This document shows, piece by piece, positions 34,485-43,147 of a stretch of DNA of 64,000 nt. Under the pieces are notes generated by a model that ran no database searches, was not told the origin of the DNA, and saw nothing but the letters and a program-made list of their open reading frames with translations. Made by a program: the position numbers and the translations under genes. This DNA is from an uncultured Clostridia bacterium (lineage in GTDB: Bacteria > Bacillota > Clostridia > Oscillospirales > Acutalibacteraceae), in the NCBI GenBank assembly GCA_946491705.1, contig CAMLYM010000001.1:36196-100195 (forward strand), written 5' to 3'. Each line of letters opens with the position of its first letter. Position 1 is the first letter of the stretch.

Positions 34485-36367
34485 GACGCAAAAGGCTGTT
34501 TTCGATTCTGCTGGGATTCCCGCCCCTTCTGTTTGCCCTGCTTTACGGAGGCGGGTACATCGCGCAGTTTATCCGCAACTATACCATATGGAAAGACGCG
34601 GGCGGCACACCCGGCTATGGAACATCGCCGGAAATGCCGACATTTTCGTTGTCCGCCTGCCTTGCGGCTATGTTCAGTTTCCCGTATGGGATCATCGGCG
34701 TGCTCATCTGCGCCGGTGTACTGGCCCTGCTCATTGTCATGGTGATGCGGATGGGCTATGGGGACACCGGGGAGTACGATAAGGAGCGGAATTTCATCTA
34801 TTCCAAAAAGGGCACCTACGGCACATCGGGTTTTATGTCCGAAAAGGAAGCAGAAGAGGTGCTGGACTTAACCTCCAGCCTGAAAAAGCATACCGGCGCC
34901 ATTCTCGGCACGCTGAACGGTAAATACGTCTGTGTGCCGGAAGAAAGCCGGCTCAACCGGAATATCGCCGTATACGGTGCCAGCGGTTCGATGAAGACCA
35001 GGGCCTACTGCATCAACCGCATCCTTCAGGCGGCGGCACAGGGGGAATCCCTGATTATCTGTGATCCCAAATCCGAACTGTACGAAACAACAAGCCAGTA
35101 TCTGCGGGAACAGGGCTATACCGTCCGGGTGTTCAACCTGGTATCCCCGGAGAACTCGGACGCCTGGGCCTGCCTTTCGGAAATTGAAGGTGACGAACTG
35201 ATGGCCCAGCTTTTCTGCGACGTTATTATCAAGAATACCGGGGATGAACGGGGCGACCACTTCTGGGACAGCGCGGAAACGAATCTCCTCAAGGCTTTGG
35301 TTTTGTATGTGGAACGGGGCTACCCGGAGGGGCGGAAAACCATGGAAGAGGTCTACAAGCTGCTCACCCATACGGCGGAGCAGGAATTGAAAAACCTGTT
35401 CGACCTGCTCCCTTCCTCCCATCCGGCCAAAGCGCCGTTCGCAATTTTCCGGCAGGCATCCGATACGGTGCGCAGCGGCGTTATTATCGGGCTTGGCAGC
35501 AGGCTGCAGGTGTTCCAAAACAAGAAAATCTGCAATATGACAGGGTTTGATGAAATAGACCTGGAACTGCCGGGGCAAAAGCCGTGCGCCTATTATGTGG
35601 TCAATTCCGACCAAGACAGCACCTTTGATTTCCTTTCCTCTTTGTTCCTGTCCTTTTGCTTTATCAAGCTCGTCCGCTACGCTGACAAAAACTGCCCCGG
35701 CGGAAAGCTACCGGTCCCCGTCCATGTGCTGGGTGAGGAACTGACGGCCTGCGGTGTCATTCCGGATTTGTCCCGCAAGATCAGCGTGATCCGTTCCCGC
35801 AATATTTCCATGAGCTGCGTGTTTCAGAATTTAGCGGGGCTTCAGAACCGCTATCCGCAAAACCAGTGGCAGGAGATATTGGGAAACAGCGATATCCAAT
35901 ATTTTTTGGGCTGTTCCGATCCGTTGACAGCAGAGTACATCAGCGAGCGGTCCGGCGAGGTATCCGTCCATGTGCAGAGCAAGGCAAAGCAGCTTGGCAC
36001 ATGGCGGGTGAGCAACTACACGCCGGAATACCGGGAAACTAGCGGCGTCGGGCGGCGCAGGCTGCTGACGATGGACGAGGTGCTGCGGCTCCCGGTATCC
36101 CAGGCGTTGGTGATTATCCGGGGGCGGAAAATTTTAAAGGTGGATAAGCTGGACTATACCCTTCATCCGGAGGCTTCCAAGCTTCACCCCTGCAAGGCTT
36201 CCGCCCATGTTCCGGAATGGGGCAAATCTCAGCGAAAGGAGGTGGATGCTCCGCAGCCCAAACAGAAAAAACGCGCCGTACGGAAACCAAAGCCGCCGGA
36301 TGCGCAGAAATCTCAGCCGGGCGTTGTCCCGGCGACCAAGGACGATATCATGTCGTCCGAGCACTAA
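34475..36367 (+). CDS. VirD4/TraG-type coupling protein
   Basis: Predicted 630 residues from a TTG start four bases after GGAAAGGAG; an ATG at 34460 has no ribosome site. Two N-terminal membrane helices (about 10-30 and 60-85) precede the cytoplasmic ATPase. Walker A is GASGSMKTR (about 168-176). The Walker B region reads VLGEELTACGVIPDL where relatives have a DEFANIG-type sequence, so the usual DE pair is EE with a Gly insertion. It brings the relaxase-DNA complex to the channel. The gene overlaps the preceding one by ten bases. Confidence 0.9.
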   Translation: MHIRRKRLFSILLGFPPLLFALLYGGGYIAQFIRNYTIWKDAGGTPGYGTSPEMPTFSLSACLAAMFSFPYGIIGVLICAGVLALLIVMVMRMGYGDTGEYDKERNFIYSKKGTYGTSGFMSEKEAEEVLDLTSSLKKHTGAILGTLNGKYVCVPEESRLNRNIAVYGASGSMKTRAYCINRILQAAAQGESLIICDPKSELYETTSQYLREQGYTVRVFNLVSPENSDAWACLSEIEGDELMAQLFCDVIIKNTGDERGDHFWDSAETNLLKALVLYVERGYPEGRKTMEEVYKLLTHTAEQELKNLFDLLPSSHPAKAPFAIFRQASDTVRSGVIIGLGSRLQVFQNKKICNMTGFDEIDLELPGQKPCAYYVVNSDQDSTFDFLSSLFLSFCFIKLVRYADKNCPGGKLPVPVHVLGEELTACGVIPDLSRKISVIRSRNISMSCVFQNLAGLQNRYPQNQWQEILGNSDIQYFLGCSDPLTAEYISERSGEVSVHVQSKAKQLGTWRVSNYTPEYRETSGVGRRRLLTMDEVLRLPVSQALVIIRGRKILKVDKLDYTLHPEASKLHPCKASAHVPEWGKSQRKEVDAPQPKQKKRAVRKPKPPDAQKSQPGVVPATKDDIMSSEH

Positions 36368-36385
36368 ATTTATAGGAGGTAGCCT

Positions 36386-37615
36386 ATGCCGAAAGAAACA
36401 GAAAATTTAGAAGCAACCGGGGAATTCACGGAACAGCCTGAACTCCCGGCCGCTGAAACGGAGGAAGCAGATGGACAGACAGACGCCGCGTGGGAGCCGG
36501 TTTCAGAAAACGCCGAGGATCCTCCCGCCGAAGCCATGGAAGCGCCCAAGCCGAAACGCACCCGCCGCAAAAAAGCGGCTGTTGAGGAAACCGATCATGT
36601 ACCCGCCCCTGAAGCACCGGAGGCCGCACCCACAGAGGAAACCCTGCCGGCCAGTGAAGAGCCGGCCGCTGGGTCCCCTGTTTCAAAACCAGATCCCGCG
36701 CCGCCGCGTTCCTCGCCAATCCTGACACTGGAGGCGGGAACCGATGTGGAAACCGAAGAAAGCCTTGCGGATATTGTCTGGCATGAAATCCACAATGCCT
36801 ACCGCACCCGGCGGATGCTGACCGGGAGGCTGGGAGGCCTGGAGCAGACGGACAGCGGGAAGACCGTCGCTGTGGCGGATTACAAGGGTTTCCGCATTGT
36901 AATCCCATTGAAAGAGATGGTGATGGGGTATCAGAACAATCTCACCGGGGACGAATATACGGCGATGATCGTGCGGCAGCACAAGCTGTTAAGCCGGATG
37001 CTGGGCGCGGAAATCGACTTCGTTGTAAAGGGGATTGATTCCAAAACCCGCAGCGTTGTCGCCAGCCGCAAGGAGGCCATGCTGAAAAAGCGCAAAATCT
37101 TCTACATGGACACTGACGACGCCGGGGAATACCGTATTTATGACGGCCGGATTGTCCAGGCAAGGATAATCGCCGTCAGCGAAAAGGCGGTCCGCATCGA
37201 AGCGTTTGGCGTGGAAACCACTGTGATGGCGCGCGATTTGTCCTGGGACTGGATCGGCGACGCCCGCGAACGCTTTTCGGTAGGCGGACAGGTACTGGCG
37301 CGTATCCTCAGCGTAAAGCGGGAGGATATCGAGCATATTTCCATCAAAGCGGACGTCCGAAGCGTATCCGGCGCAAGGCAGGACAATCTCCGCCTGTGCC
37401 GGGTCCAGGGCAAGTATGCCGGGAACGTTACCGACGTCCACAAGGGCGTGGTGTATATCCGGCTTGCCAACGGAGTCAACGCCATTGCTCATTCCTGCTA
37501 CGACCGCCGCCGTCCCGGGAAAAAGGACGACGTCAGCTTTGTCGTTACCGGCATTGATGAGGAGCGCGGCGTGGCTATGGGGATCATTACCCGTATTATC
37601 CGCCAAAATCTTTAA
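36386..37615 (+). CDS. S1-domain RNA-binding protein of the transfer operon
   Basis: Predicted 409 residues. Residues 1-115 are acidic and Pro/Ala rich with one basic patch (PKPKRTRRKK). The rest contains S1/OB-like repeats: GRLGGLEQTDSGKTVAVADY with FRIVIPLKEM, then QARIIAVSEKAVRIEAFGVE, and GKYAGNVTDVHKGVVYIRLA. Ribosomal-protein-S1-like repeats bind RNA or ssDNA. AGGAGG precedes the start, 18 bases after virD4. Its job in the element is unknown; a role in mRNA translation or antitermination of the element is a reasonable guess only. Confidence 0.75.
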   Translation: MPKETENLEATGEFTEQPELPAAETEEADGQTDAAWEPVSENAEDPPAEAMEAPKPKRTRRKKAAVEETDHVPAPEAPEAAPTEETLPASEEPAAGSPVSKPDPAPPRSSPILTLEAGTDVETEESLADIVWHEIHNAYRTRRMLTGRLGGLEQTDSGKTVAVADYKGFRIVIPLKEMVMGYQNNLTGDEYTAMIVRQHKLLSRMLGAEIDFVVKGIDSKTRSVVASRKEAMLKKRKIFYMDTDDAGEYRIYDGRIVQARIIAVSEKAVRIEAFGVETTVMARDLSWDWIGDARERFSVGGQVLARILSVKREDIEHISIKADVRSVSGARQDNLRLCRVQGKYAGNVTDVHKGVVYIRLANGVNAIAHSCYDRRRPGKKDDVSFVVTGIDEERGVAMGIITRIIRQNL

Positions 37616-37618
37616 TTG

Positions 37619-37648
37619 TTGAAAAACGGCGGCGTTTGGTCGTATTAT
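37619..37648 (+). promoter_or_regulatory. Promoter upstream of the lipoprotein gene
   Basis: TTGAAA (37619-37624) and TATTAT (37643-37648), 18-base spacer, three bases after the previous stop. Confidence 0.6.
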
Positions 37649-37690
37649 ATAAGCAAAGACGAAAAATTCCATAGTTGGGAGGGATGCTCC

Positions 37691-38455
37691 ATGCGTAAAA
37701 TCCTCTTCGTCTTGCTTGCCGCTTTGCTGGCGGCCATGACAGGCTGCCGGTCAGAGGCGCCGCCGGACGCCGCCGTTTCTTCTTCACTGCTGGATTCAGC
37801 GGGAACAGCCTCCGGCACGTCTTCCGTGGCGCCCAGCCGGAGCGAGAGTGCTTTGCCGGAGGGGCCGTCCGCTTCAAGCAGCGGCAGTTCCCCCATCCAG
37901 TCTCCCGGATCTGCGGAGGGCCGGGCCCCTTCCAGCCGGCCGGGTACGGCTTCCAGGGAAGCCGCCGCGTCTTCGGAGCAAAAGCCGCCGGCCACACCGG
38001 AACAAACCAATCCGCCGGAAAGCGCCGGCAGCGCTTCGTCCGCGCCTGCTCCATCAAGCACACAGCCGGCGCCGTCCCCAGAAGAGGAAACTCCAGCGCC
38101 GGAACCGGAAGCATCTGAGCAGCCCGCGCCGGCAAAAAGCATTTACGATTTCCCCTTCGATATCGAACAAATCAAGGCGGAAATGGTACAAATCGGGGAA
38201 ACTGAAATGGGCTGGGCCCATCGGGTGCAGTATCAGGATGGAACATTGATAACCCCGGACAACTCTTCGTGGGGTACAGTTGTCGTTGGAAATCAAAATA
38301 TACAGGGGGAACGGCTGAAAACACAGCTTTATGATTTAGTGACGCTTTACACAGATGAATATATGGAAAGCTGCGGAGGAAATCCGATTACCTCTTTTAC
38401 CATCTATATTGAACCAATGGAAAACGGAGCGTATGTATTCTATTTACTTTACTGA
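37691..38455 (+). CDS. Putative lipoprotein with Ser/Pro/Glu-rich stalk
   Basis: Predicted 254 residues. The signal peptide ends in a lipobox (AAMTGC, Cys21). Residues 22-155 are a low-complexity Ser/Ala/Pro/Glu stalk; a small folded domain follows (IYDFPFDIEQIKAEMVQIGE to the C-terminus). The start at 37691 follows GGAGGG. The protein sits outside the membrane, probably as part of, or near, the conjugation apparatus; the C-terminal domain is not recognised. Confidence 0.75.
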   Translation: MRKILFVLLAALLAAMTGCRSEAPPDAAVSSSLLDSAGTASGTSSVAPSRSESALPEGPSASSSGSSPIQSPGSAEGRAPSSRPGTASREAAASSEQKPPATPEQTNPPESAGSASSAPAPSSTQPAPSPEEETPAPEPEASEQPAPAKSIYDFPFDIEQIKAEMVQIGETEMGWAHRVQYQDGTLITPDNSSWGTVVVGNQNIQGERLKTQLYDLVTLYTDEYMESCGGNPITSFTIYIEPMENGAYVFYLLY

Positions 38456-38473
38456 AAATTAAATATCTGCAAC

Positions 38474-38505
38474 AAAGGACATTCCGATTAAGGGATGTCC
38501 TTTTT
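38474..38505 (+). terminator. Terminator before the adhesin gene
   Basis: AAAGGACAT (38474-38482) pairs with ATGTCCTTT (38495-38503), T5 tail; the start codon is 26 bases further. Confidence 0.85.
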
Positions 38506-38530
38506 GTTTAGAAAGGAAGGTTTTTTGCCT

Positions 38531-41500
38531 ATGAAGAAAAGCATCTCAGCCAAAGGGAAAAAACTAATGGCGGTGCTGCTGACTGTTGTTATGCTGATAG
38601 CGGCAGTCCCTTTAAACGCTTTCGCATTTGACTATGCCAGTGGTGAAAAAGTATTAGCCCGTGTAGGTCGGCAGTTTGTGGGCTATGACGGTTCCAAGGT
38701 CTACAGCAACCCGGACGATTACGCCCTGCGCTACCGTTCCGACGGCAGCACCTATTTCCAGGCGTATGGCGGTTCGGCCGCCCGCGGGCATCTGTATCTC
38801 TACACACAGTTCAATACAGACGAACAGTGGGTTTACTGTATTGAGTATGGCGTGGACTTTGGAAGCGGACAGAACTATATTTCTGAGAATGGAAATAATT
38901 CAGATTATTTTATGAATCTTCCTATTGTTGCCCGAGATGGTATTCGTCTGGCGCTGGCAAACGGCTGGCAGCCGGGGAAAGCCCTTCCCATTTCCGGAAT
39001 CAATGACGACGACTTTTTCTACGCCACCCAGGCAATTATCTGGGAGTACCAGCAGGGGCTGCGGAAAAGCCCCACGAAACTGGTGGACAACGGCCCGATC
39101 AAAGCCGACCAGTTCTACAAGGCCATCAAGGGGACAAGCTACGAAAGGGCCTATCAGTGGATTTTACAGCAGATGTCCAAACATGCGACTGTCCCCAGTT
39201 TCTCCAGCACAGACAGAGAAGATGCGCCGACGTATGAACTGAAATACGACAGTTCCACGAAAAAGTACAGCCTCACTCTGACAGACAGCAACAATATCGG
39301 CGTCGATCTGGAAAAAGTCGGCGGCGGGGATGTGAGCGTTACCCGGAAGGGGAACCAATACACCTTTACCTCAACCGAAATCATTCAAAATCCAGTTCTC
39401 TTTGAGTATAAGAAAAATATTGCGCTTCCCAATAACCCACTTCTTTTATGGGGAACGCCGGGCTATCAAACAATGGTAACCGGCCTGGATGACCCGGTCC
39501 GGTTCTATGTAAACATCAAAACCGAAGCGTTCGGCAGCGTCAAGCTGGTAAAAACCAGCGAGGACGGAAAGGTGGAAGATATCCCGTTCCACATTTCCGG
39601 GGAAGGCGTCGATCAGGATATCCGCACCCAGGCGGACGGGACCTTCCTGCTGGAAAACCTGCGGCCGGGCGTTTATGAAGTAACCGAGCTGACGGAGGAT
39701 AAATATGAGCCGCAGGCAACCAAACGGGTGACGGTTCTTCCGGGCCAAACGAGCACTGTGACCTTCAGCAATACCCTCAAGCGCGGGGATTTGACCGTTA
39801 CCAAAACCGCTGAGGACGGCTTTGTGGAGGATAAGACATTCCATTTGTATGGTACCAGCCTGTCCGGTTTGGCGGTGGATGAATATGCAGTAACCGATGA
39901 GCGCGGCGTCGCCACCTTCGAGGATGTTTTGATCTCCGGCGATACGCCTTACACGCTGGAAGAAGTCGGAGTTGAGGAAAAATATATGGTGCCGGAAGCA
40001 CAGCAGGCCGCGATTGAATGGAATAAGGTAACGCACAAGTCGTTCGACAATGTACTGAAAAAATGGCGTGCCACTCTGACGAAATCCGATATGGAAACGG
40101 GTACGGCCCAGGGCGACGCCGGCCTGGAAAACGCCGAATACGGCGTATACAAAGGCGGGCAGCTGGTGGGCAGTTATTTTACCGGGCCGAACGGTGAATT
40201 TACAACGGATTGGTATGTCTGCGGCGATGATTGGACCATCAAGGAGATAGAACCCAGCGAGGGCTACCTGCTGAACCCGGAGGTTTACCATGTCGGTGCG
40301 GAACCGGAGCTGTACGAACTGGAATACAACGAAATCGCGGTGGACGCGGGTGAACAGGTGATCAAGGGCCGCGTGGCGGTCCTGAAGCACAGCGACGACG
40401 GTTCCACAGGGGTTGAGACGCCGGAGCAGGGCGCGGAGTTCCAGTTGTTCCTGCGTGATGCCGGCTCCTATGAAAACGCGGAAGAAACCGAACGGGATAT
40501 CCTGATTTGCGATGAATACGGATATGCGGAAAGCAAAGACTTCCCATACGGCTGGTACCGGCTTCATCAGACAAAAGCCGGCGTACCAGGGACCGAGTTT
40601 ATCAAGGATATTGACATTTTCATCTCCGAAGACAGGCAGGTCTACCGGTATCTGCTGAACAACGCGCAGTTTGAAAGCCGCGTTAAGGTTGTCAAAAAGG
40701 ACGCTGAAACCGGAAATACGGTGCCGCTGGCCGGACATGGCTATGAACTGTACGATCCGGAAGGCAATCAAATCACCATGACGATTACCTACCCGGAAAT
40801 CCAGGAAATCAGCACCTTCTACACTGGGGAGGACGGCACGCTGATTACCCCTCTCAGCCTGCCCTACGGCAAAGGCTATTCGCTGGTTGAAGTGGAAACG
40901 GTGGAGCCCTATGTGCTGGACTCTACCCCGGTATATTTCAACATTGTGCAGGAAGACGCCAGTGAAGAGGACGGCGTGACCGTCGTTGTGGTAGAAAAAG
41001 AGAATATGCCGCAGAAGGGTACCATTTCTCTTTACAAGGATGGCGAAGTGTTTTCGAGCGTTTCCACCGCCGGCGGCGAAGACAGCCCGCTGCTCTATCA
41101 GCCGGTTTATGACAAGTCCGGACTGGAGGGCGGCGTGTATGATGTGGTCGCTACCGAAGATGTGATTTCCGGCGGCGTGCTCCGTCACCACAAAGGCGAT
41201 ACGGTAACTACTCTTACCACTGGACCGGACGGCTGGGCAACCAGCGAGCCGCTTTACCTATCCACCTATCAGATTTTTGAACGAAAAGCGCCCTACGGCA
41301 TGACGCTCAATCCGAACCCGATTACGGTCACACTGAGCTATGCCGGCCAGCATGTGGAAATCACCACTGCTGAGGCGCATATTACGAACGAGCGGCAGCG
41401 GGTAGAAATTGACCTGCAAAAGATTCTGGAACAGGACGAAATCTTCGGGCTTGGCATGAATGGCGAAATCCGGCACGTTGCCTGGGGGCTGTATGCCGCT

Positions 41501-42532
41501 GAGGATCTGACGGCCGCGGATGGCAGCACTATCCCGGCGGACGGCCTTTTAGAGATTGTTTACTGCGATGAAAACGGCAAGGCGGCTTTCCAAACGGACG
41601 TGCCTGTGGATTCCAAACTGTATGTCAAGGAATACGCCACCGATAGCCACTATATCATTTCCGATGAAAAGTATCCCGTTGAATTTGCCTACCAGGGACA
41701 GGATACGGCAGTTATCCATATCAGCGTGAACGACGGTGAGGCGATTGAAAATGAGCTGATTCGTGGGGACATCTACGGCTTAAAGGTCAGCGAGGACGGC
41801 GAAGGGATTGCCGGTGCGGTCTTTGGATTGTTTGCCCCGGATGAAACCGAGTTTACGGAAGAAACCGCTTTCATGACTGCTGAATCCGACGAATCGGGTG
41901 AATTCGCCTTTTTGAACGTCCCCTTTGGCGACTGGGTCATCAAGGAATTATCCTGCCCGCCGCAATTTGTCCTCTCCGGCGAATTGTTCCAGGTGACGGT
42001 AAGCGAGCAAGATCAGCGTATTGAGATCGAGGCGGTCAACAAATGGATTACCGGCTCGGTTCAGACTACCAAGGTGGACGCGGCATATCCGGAAAACCGC
42101 CTGTCTGGCGCACTGTTCGGGATTTATCTGGATGTCAACGGGAACAAGGTTTTTGATAAAGGCGTCGATACCTTCGTGGAACACCTGGAGGAAACCGAAA
42201 CAGGCGTCTACCGGCTGGATGGGCTGAGATATAACGGGTACTTTCTCTACGAGGAGAGCAGCCCGGAGGGATTTGTCAAGGATGACCGCTACTATTACTT
42301 TGAAATCAGCGAAAACGGCCAGGTTGTCCTAATTGAAAACGAGGCCGGCGTTGGCTTTATCAACCAGCCGGTCACACCGGAACAGCCGGAGGAACCGGAA
42401 GAACCGACCGAACCGCCTAAAACCGGAGACACGTCAAATCTCTGGCTGTGGGTAGGGGCCGCTTCCGCTTCCCTGGGGATCATTATCCTCGTGTGTATTA
42501 AAAAACGCAAAAAACAGACGCTTTCCAAGTAA
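38531..42532 (+). CDS. Cell-wall-anchored thioester / Cna-B repeat adhesin
   Basis: Predicted 1333 residues. Signal peptide 1-34; a class-I-like thioester domain (about 50-330) with VYCIEYG (Cys103) and ATQAIIWEYQ (Gln167), which would form a Cys-Gln thioester able to bond covalently to host or partner surfaces. About nine SpaA/Cna-B-type repeats follow, many with a starting Lys (KLVKT, TVTKT, VKVVKK) and an E in YEVTE-type strands, the residues of isopeptide cross-links. The C-terminus has PPKTGD (LPXTG variant), a hydrophobic helix and a KKRKK tail, so sortase should anchor it. No sortase gene is in the window. It likely helps cells adhere during mating. Confidence 0.92.
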   Translation: MKKSISAKGKKLMAVLLTVVMLIAAVPLNAFAFDYASGEKVLARVGRQFVGYDGSKVYSNPDDYALRYRSDGSTYFQAYGGSAARGHLYLYTQFNTDEQWVYCIEYGVDFGSGQNYISENGNNSDYFMNLPIVARDGIRLALANGWQPGKALPISGINDDDFFYATQAIIWEYQQGLRKSPTKLVDNGPIKADQFYKAIKGTSYERAYQWILQQMSKHATVPSFSSTDREDAPTYELKYDSSTKKYSLTLTDSNNIGVDLEKVGGGDVSVTRKGNQYTFTSTEIIQNPVLFEYKKNIALPNNPLLLWGTPGYQTMVTGLDDPVRFYVNIKTEAFGSVKLVKTSEDGKVEDIPFHISGEGVDQDIRTQADGTFLLENLRPGVYEVTELTEDKYEPQATKRVTVLPGQTSTVTFSNTLKRGDLTVTKTAEDGFVEDKTFHLYGTSLSGLAVDEYAVTDERGVATFEDVLISGDTPYTLEEVGVEEKYMVPEAQQAAIEWNKVTHKSFDNVLKKWRATLTKSDMETGTAQGDAGLENAEYGVYKGGQLVGSYFTGPNGEFTTDWYVCGDDWTIKEIEPSEGYLLNPEVYHVGAEPELYELEYNEIAVDAGEQVIKGRVAVLKHSDDGSTGVETPEQGAEFQLFLRDAGSYENAEETERDILICDEYGYAESKDFPYGWYRLHQTKAGVPGTEFIKDIDIFISEDRQVYRYLLNNAQFESRVKVVKKDAETGNTVPLAGHGYELYDPEGNQITMTITYPEIQEISTFYTGEDGTLITPLSLPYGKGYSLVEVETVEPYVLDSTPVYFNIVQEDASEEDGVTVVVVEKENMPQKGTISLYKDGEVFSSVSTAGGEDSPLLYQPVYDKSGLEGGVYDVVATEDVISGGVLRHHKGDTVTTLTTGPDGWATSEPLYLSTYQIFERKAPYGMTLNPNPITVTLSYAGQHVEITTAEAHITNERQRVEIDLQKILEQDEIFGLGMNGEIRHVAWGLYAAEDLTAADGSTIPADGLLEIVYCDENGKAAFQTDVPVDSKLYVKEYATDSHYIISDEKYPVEFAYQGQDTAVIHISVNDGEAIENELIRGDIYGLKVSEDGEGIAGAVFGLFAPDETEFTEETAFMTAESDESGEFAFLNVPFGDWVIKELSCPPQFVLSGELFQVTVSEQDQRIEIEAVNKWITGSVQTTKVDAAYPENRLSGALFGIYLDVNGNKVFDKGVDTFVEHLEETETGVYRLDGLRYNGYFLYEESSPEGFVKDDRYYYFEISENGQVVLIENEAGVGFINQPVTPEQPEEPEEPTEPPKTGDTSNLWLWVGAASASLGIIILVCIKKRKKQTLSK

Positions 42533-42546
42533 GCGGCAGAAGGACG

Positions 42547-42585
42547 CCGGGGCATTCCAAACGGGGTGTCCCGGTTTCTTCTTTT
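42547..42585 (+). terminator. Terminator after the adhesin gene
   Basis: CCGGGGCA (42547-42554) pairs with TGTCCCGG (42567-42574) with one G-U pair, followed by TTTCTTCTTTT. Confidence 0.75.
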
Positions 42586-42606
42586 CCCCTTGAAAGTGCC
42601 TGCTGG

Positions 42607-42744
42607 GGGGATCTTTAAAGAAAAAAGGGATAATAATAGTAGGAGGTATTTTTTGCACATGCTTGTCGATAGAGATGCCCTGAAAGGGGCGCCAAGGGGA
42701 TCTTTGGAAAAAAATCGAATAATAATAGTAGAGGGTATTTTTTT
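42607..42744 (+). repeat. Two imperfect 48-bp direct repeats, 89 bp apart
   Basis: GGGGATCTTT-(A/G-rich)-ATAATAATAGTAG(G)AGG-TATTTTTT occurs at 42607-42654 and 42696-42744. The spacing is not a multiple of three, so the repeat is kept at DNA or RNA level rather than as protein. Both copies carry a GGAGG- or GAGGG-type sequence. Confidence 0.7.
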
Positions 42745-42772
42745 ACCCGTCCTAAAATTGGAGGGAAAATGA
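42653..42772 (+). CDS. Possible 39-residue leader peptide or small protein
   Basis: A short frame begins with TTG at 42653 (six bases after AGGAGG) or ATG at 42659 and ends at 42772, overlapping the ATG of the next gene (ATGA). The peptide would be basic and hydrophobic at its end (RIIIVEGIFLPVLKLEGK). It contains the second copy of the direct repeat. Coupling to the next gene makes a real leader plausible, but it has no recognisable relatives. Confidence 0.35.
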   Translation: MHMLVDRDALKGAPRGSLEKNRIIIVEGIFLPVLKLEGK

Positions 42773-43104
42773 ACAATCAGATTTTACAGCTGTATGCATT
42801 TCTCCAGGCGTCCCGCGGCAACTGGCGGAATGCCATATGGATCGAATGTAAATTTTGCTTATATAAGAACCAGCAGTGCGATGAGTATTTGCTGGCGGCT
42901 GACCGGAACGGCGCCCCGCTTGTCTTTTCCGTGGAGCAGTTCCGGCGGCTCACAGGAGATACGCCGGTCAAAGACGAATGTATAGCTGTTTTGAGCGAAC
43001 AGGCTTTTGAAGAGCTGTATTCCTCCTGGCTTCTTTGGCACATAGACTGGCTGAAAGACTGCCGCCTGCGCCAGCTGGCGCAAGGCAAAGAGCCCGCGCT
43101 TTAA
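42769..43104 (+). CDS. Unknown small protein
   Basis: Predicted 111 residues with GGAGGG upstream. Rich in Trp and Cys (NWRNAIWIECKFCLYKNQQC; WLLWHIDWLKDCRLRQL). No signal peptide or membrane helix is clear. Not recognised. It begins a run of small genes that leads to a sigma-like factor. Confidence 0.6.
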   Translation: MNNQILQLYAFLQASRGNWRNAIWIECKFCLYKNQQCDEYLLAADRNGAPLVFSVEQFRRLTGDTPVKDECIAVLSEQAFEELYSSWLLWHIDWLKDCRLRQLAQGKEPAL

Positions 43105-43106
43105 TG

Positions 43107-43134
43107 CGCGTTAAATCCGTATTCAAACCGTATT
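43107..43134 (+). repeat. Iterated CGKATT motif, 11-bp period (copy 2)
   Basis: CGCGTT (43107), CGTATT (43118) and CGTATT (43129) at 11-bp spacing, immediately before the GGAGGTG ribosome site of the gene at 43148. Confidence 0.55.
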
Positions 43135-43147
43135 GGAGGTGATATTT

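Noticed and set aside
39446..41191. 581-codon minus-strand open frame
   Set aside because: Antisense to the Cna-B repeats of the adhesin; arises from repeat composition.
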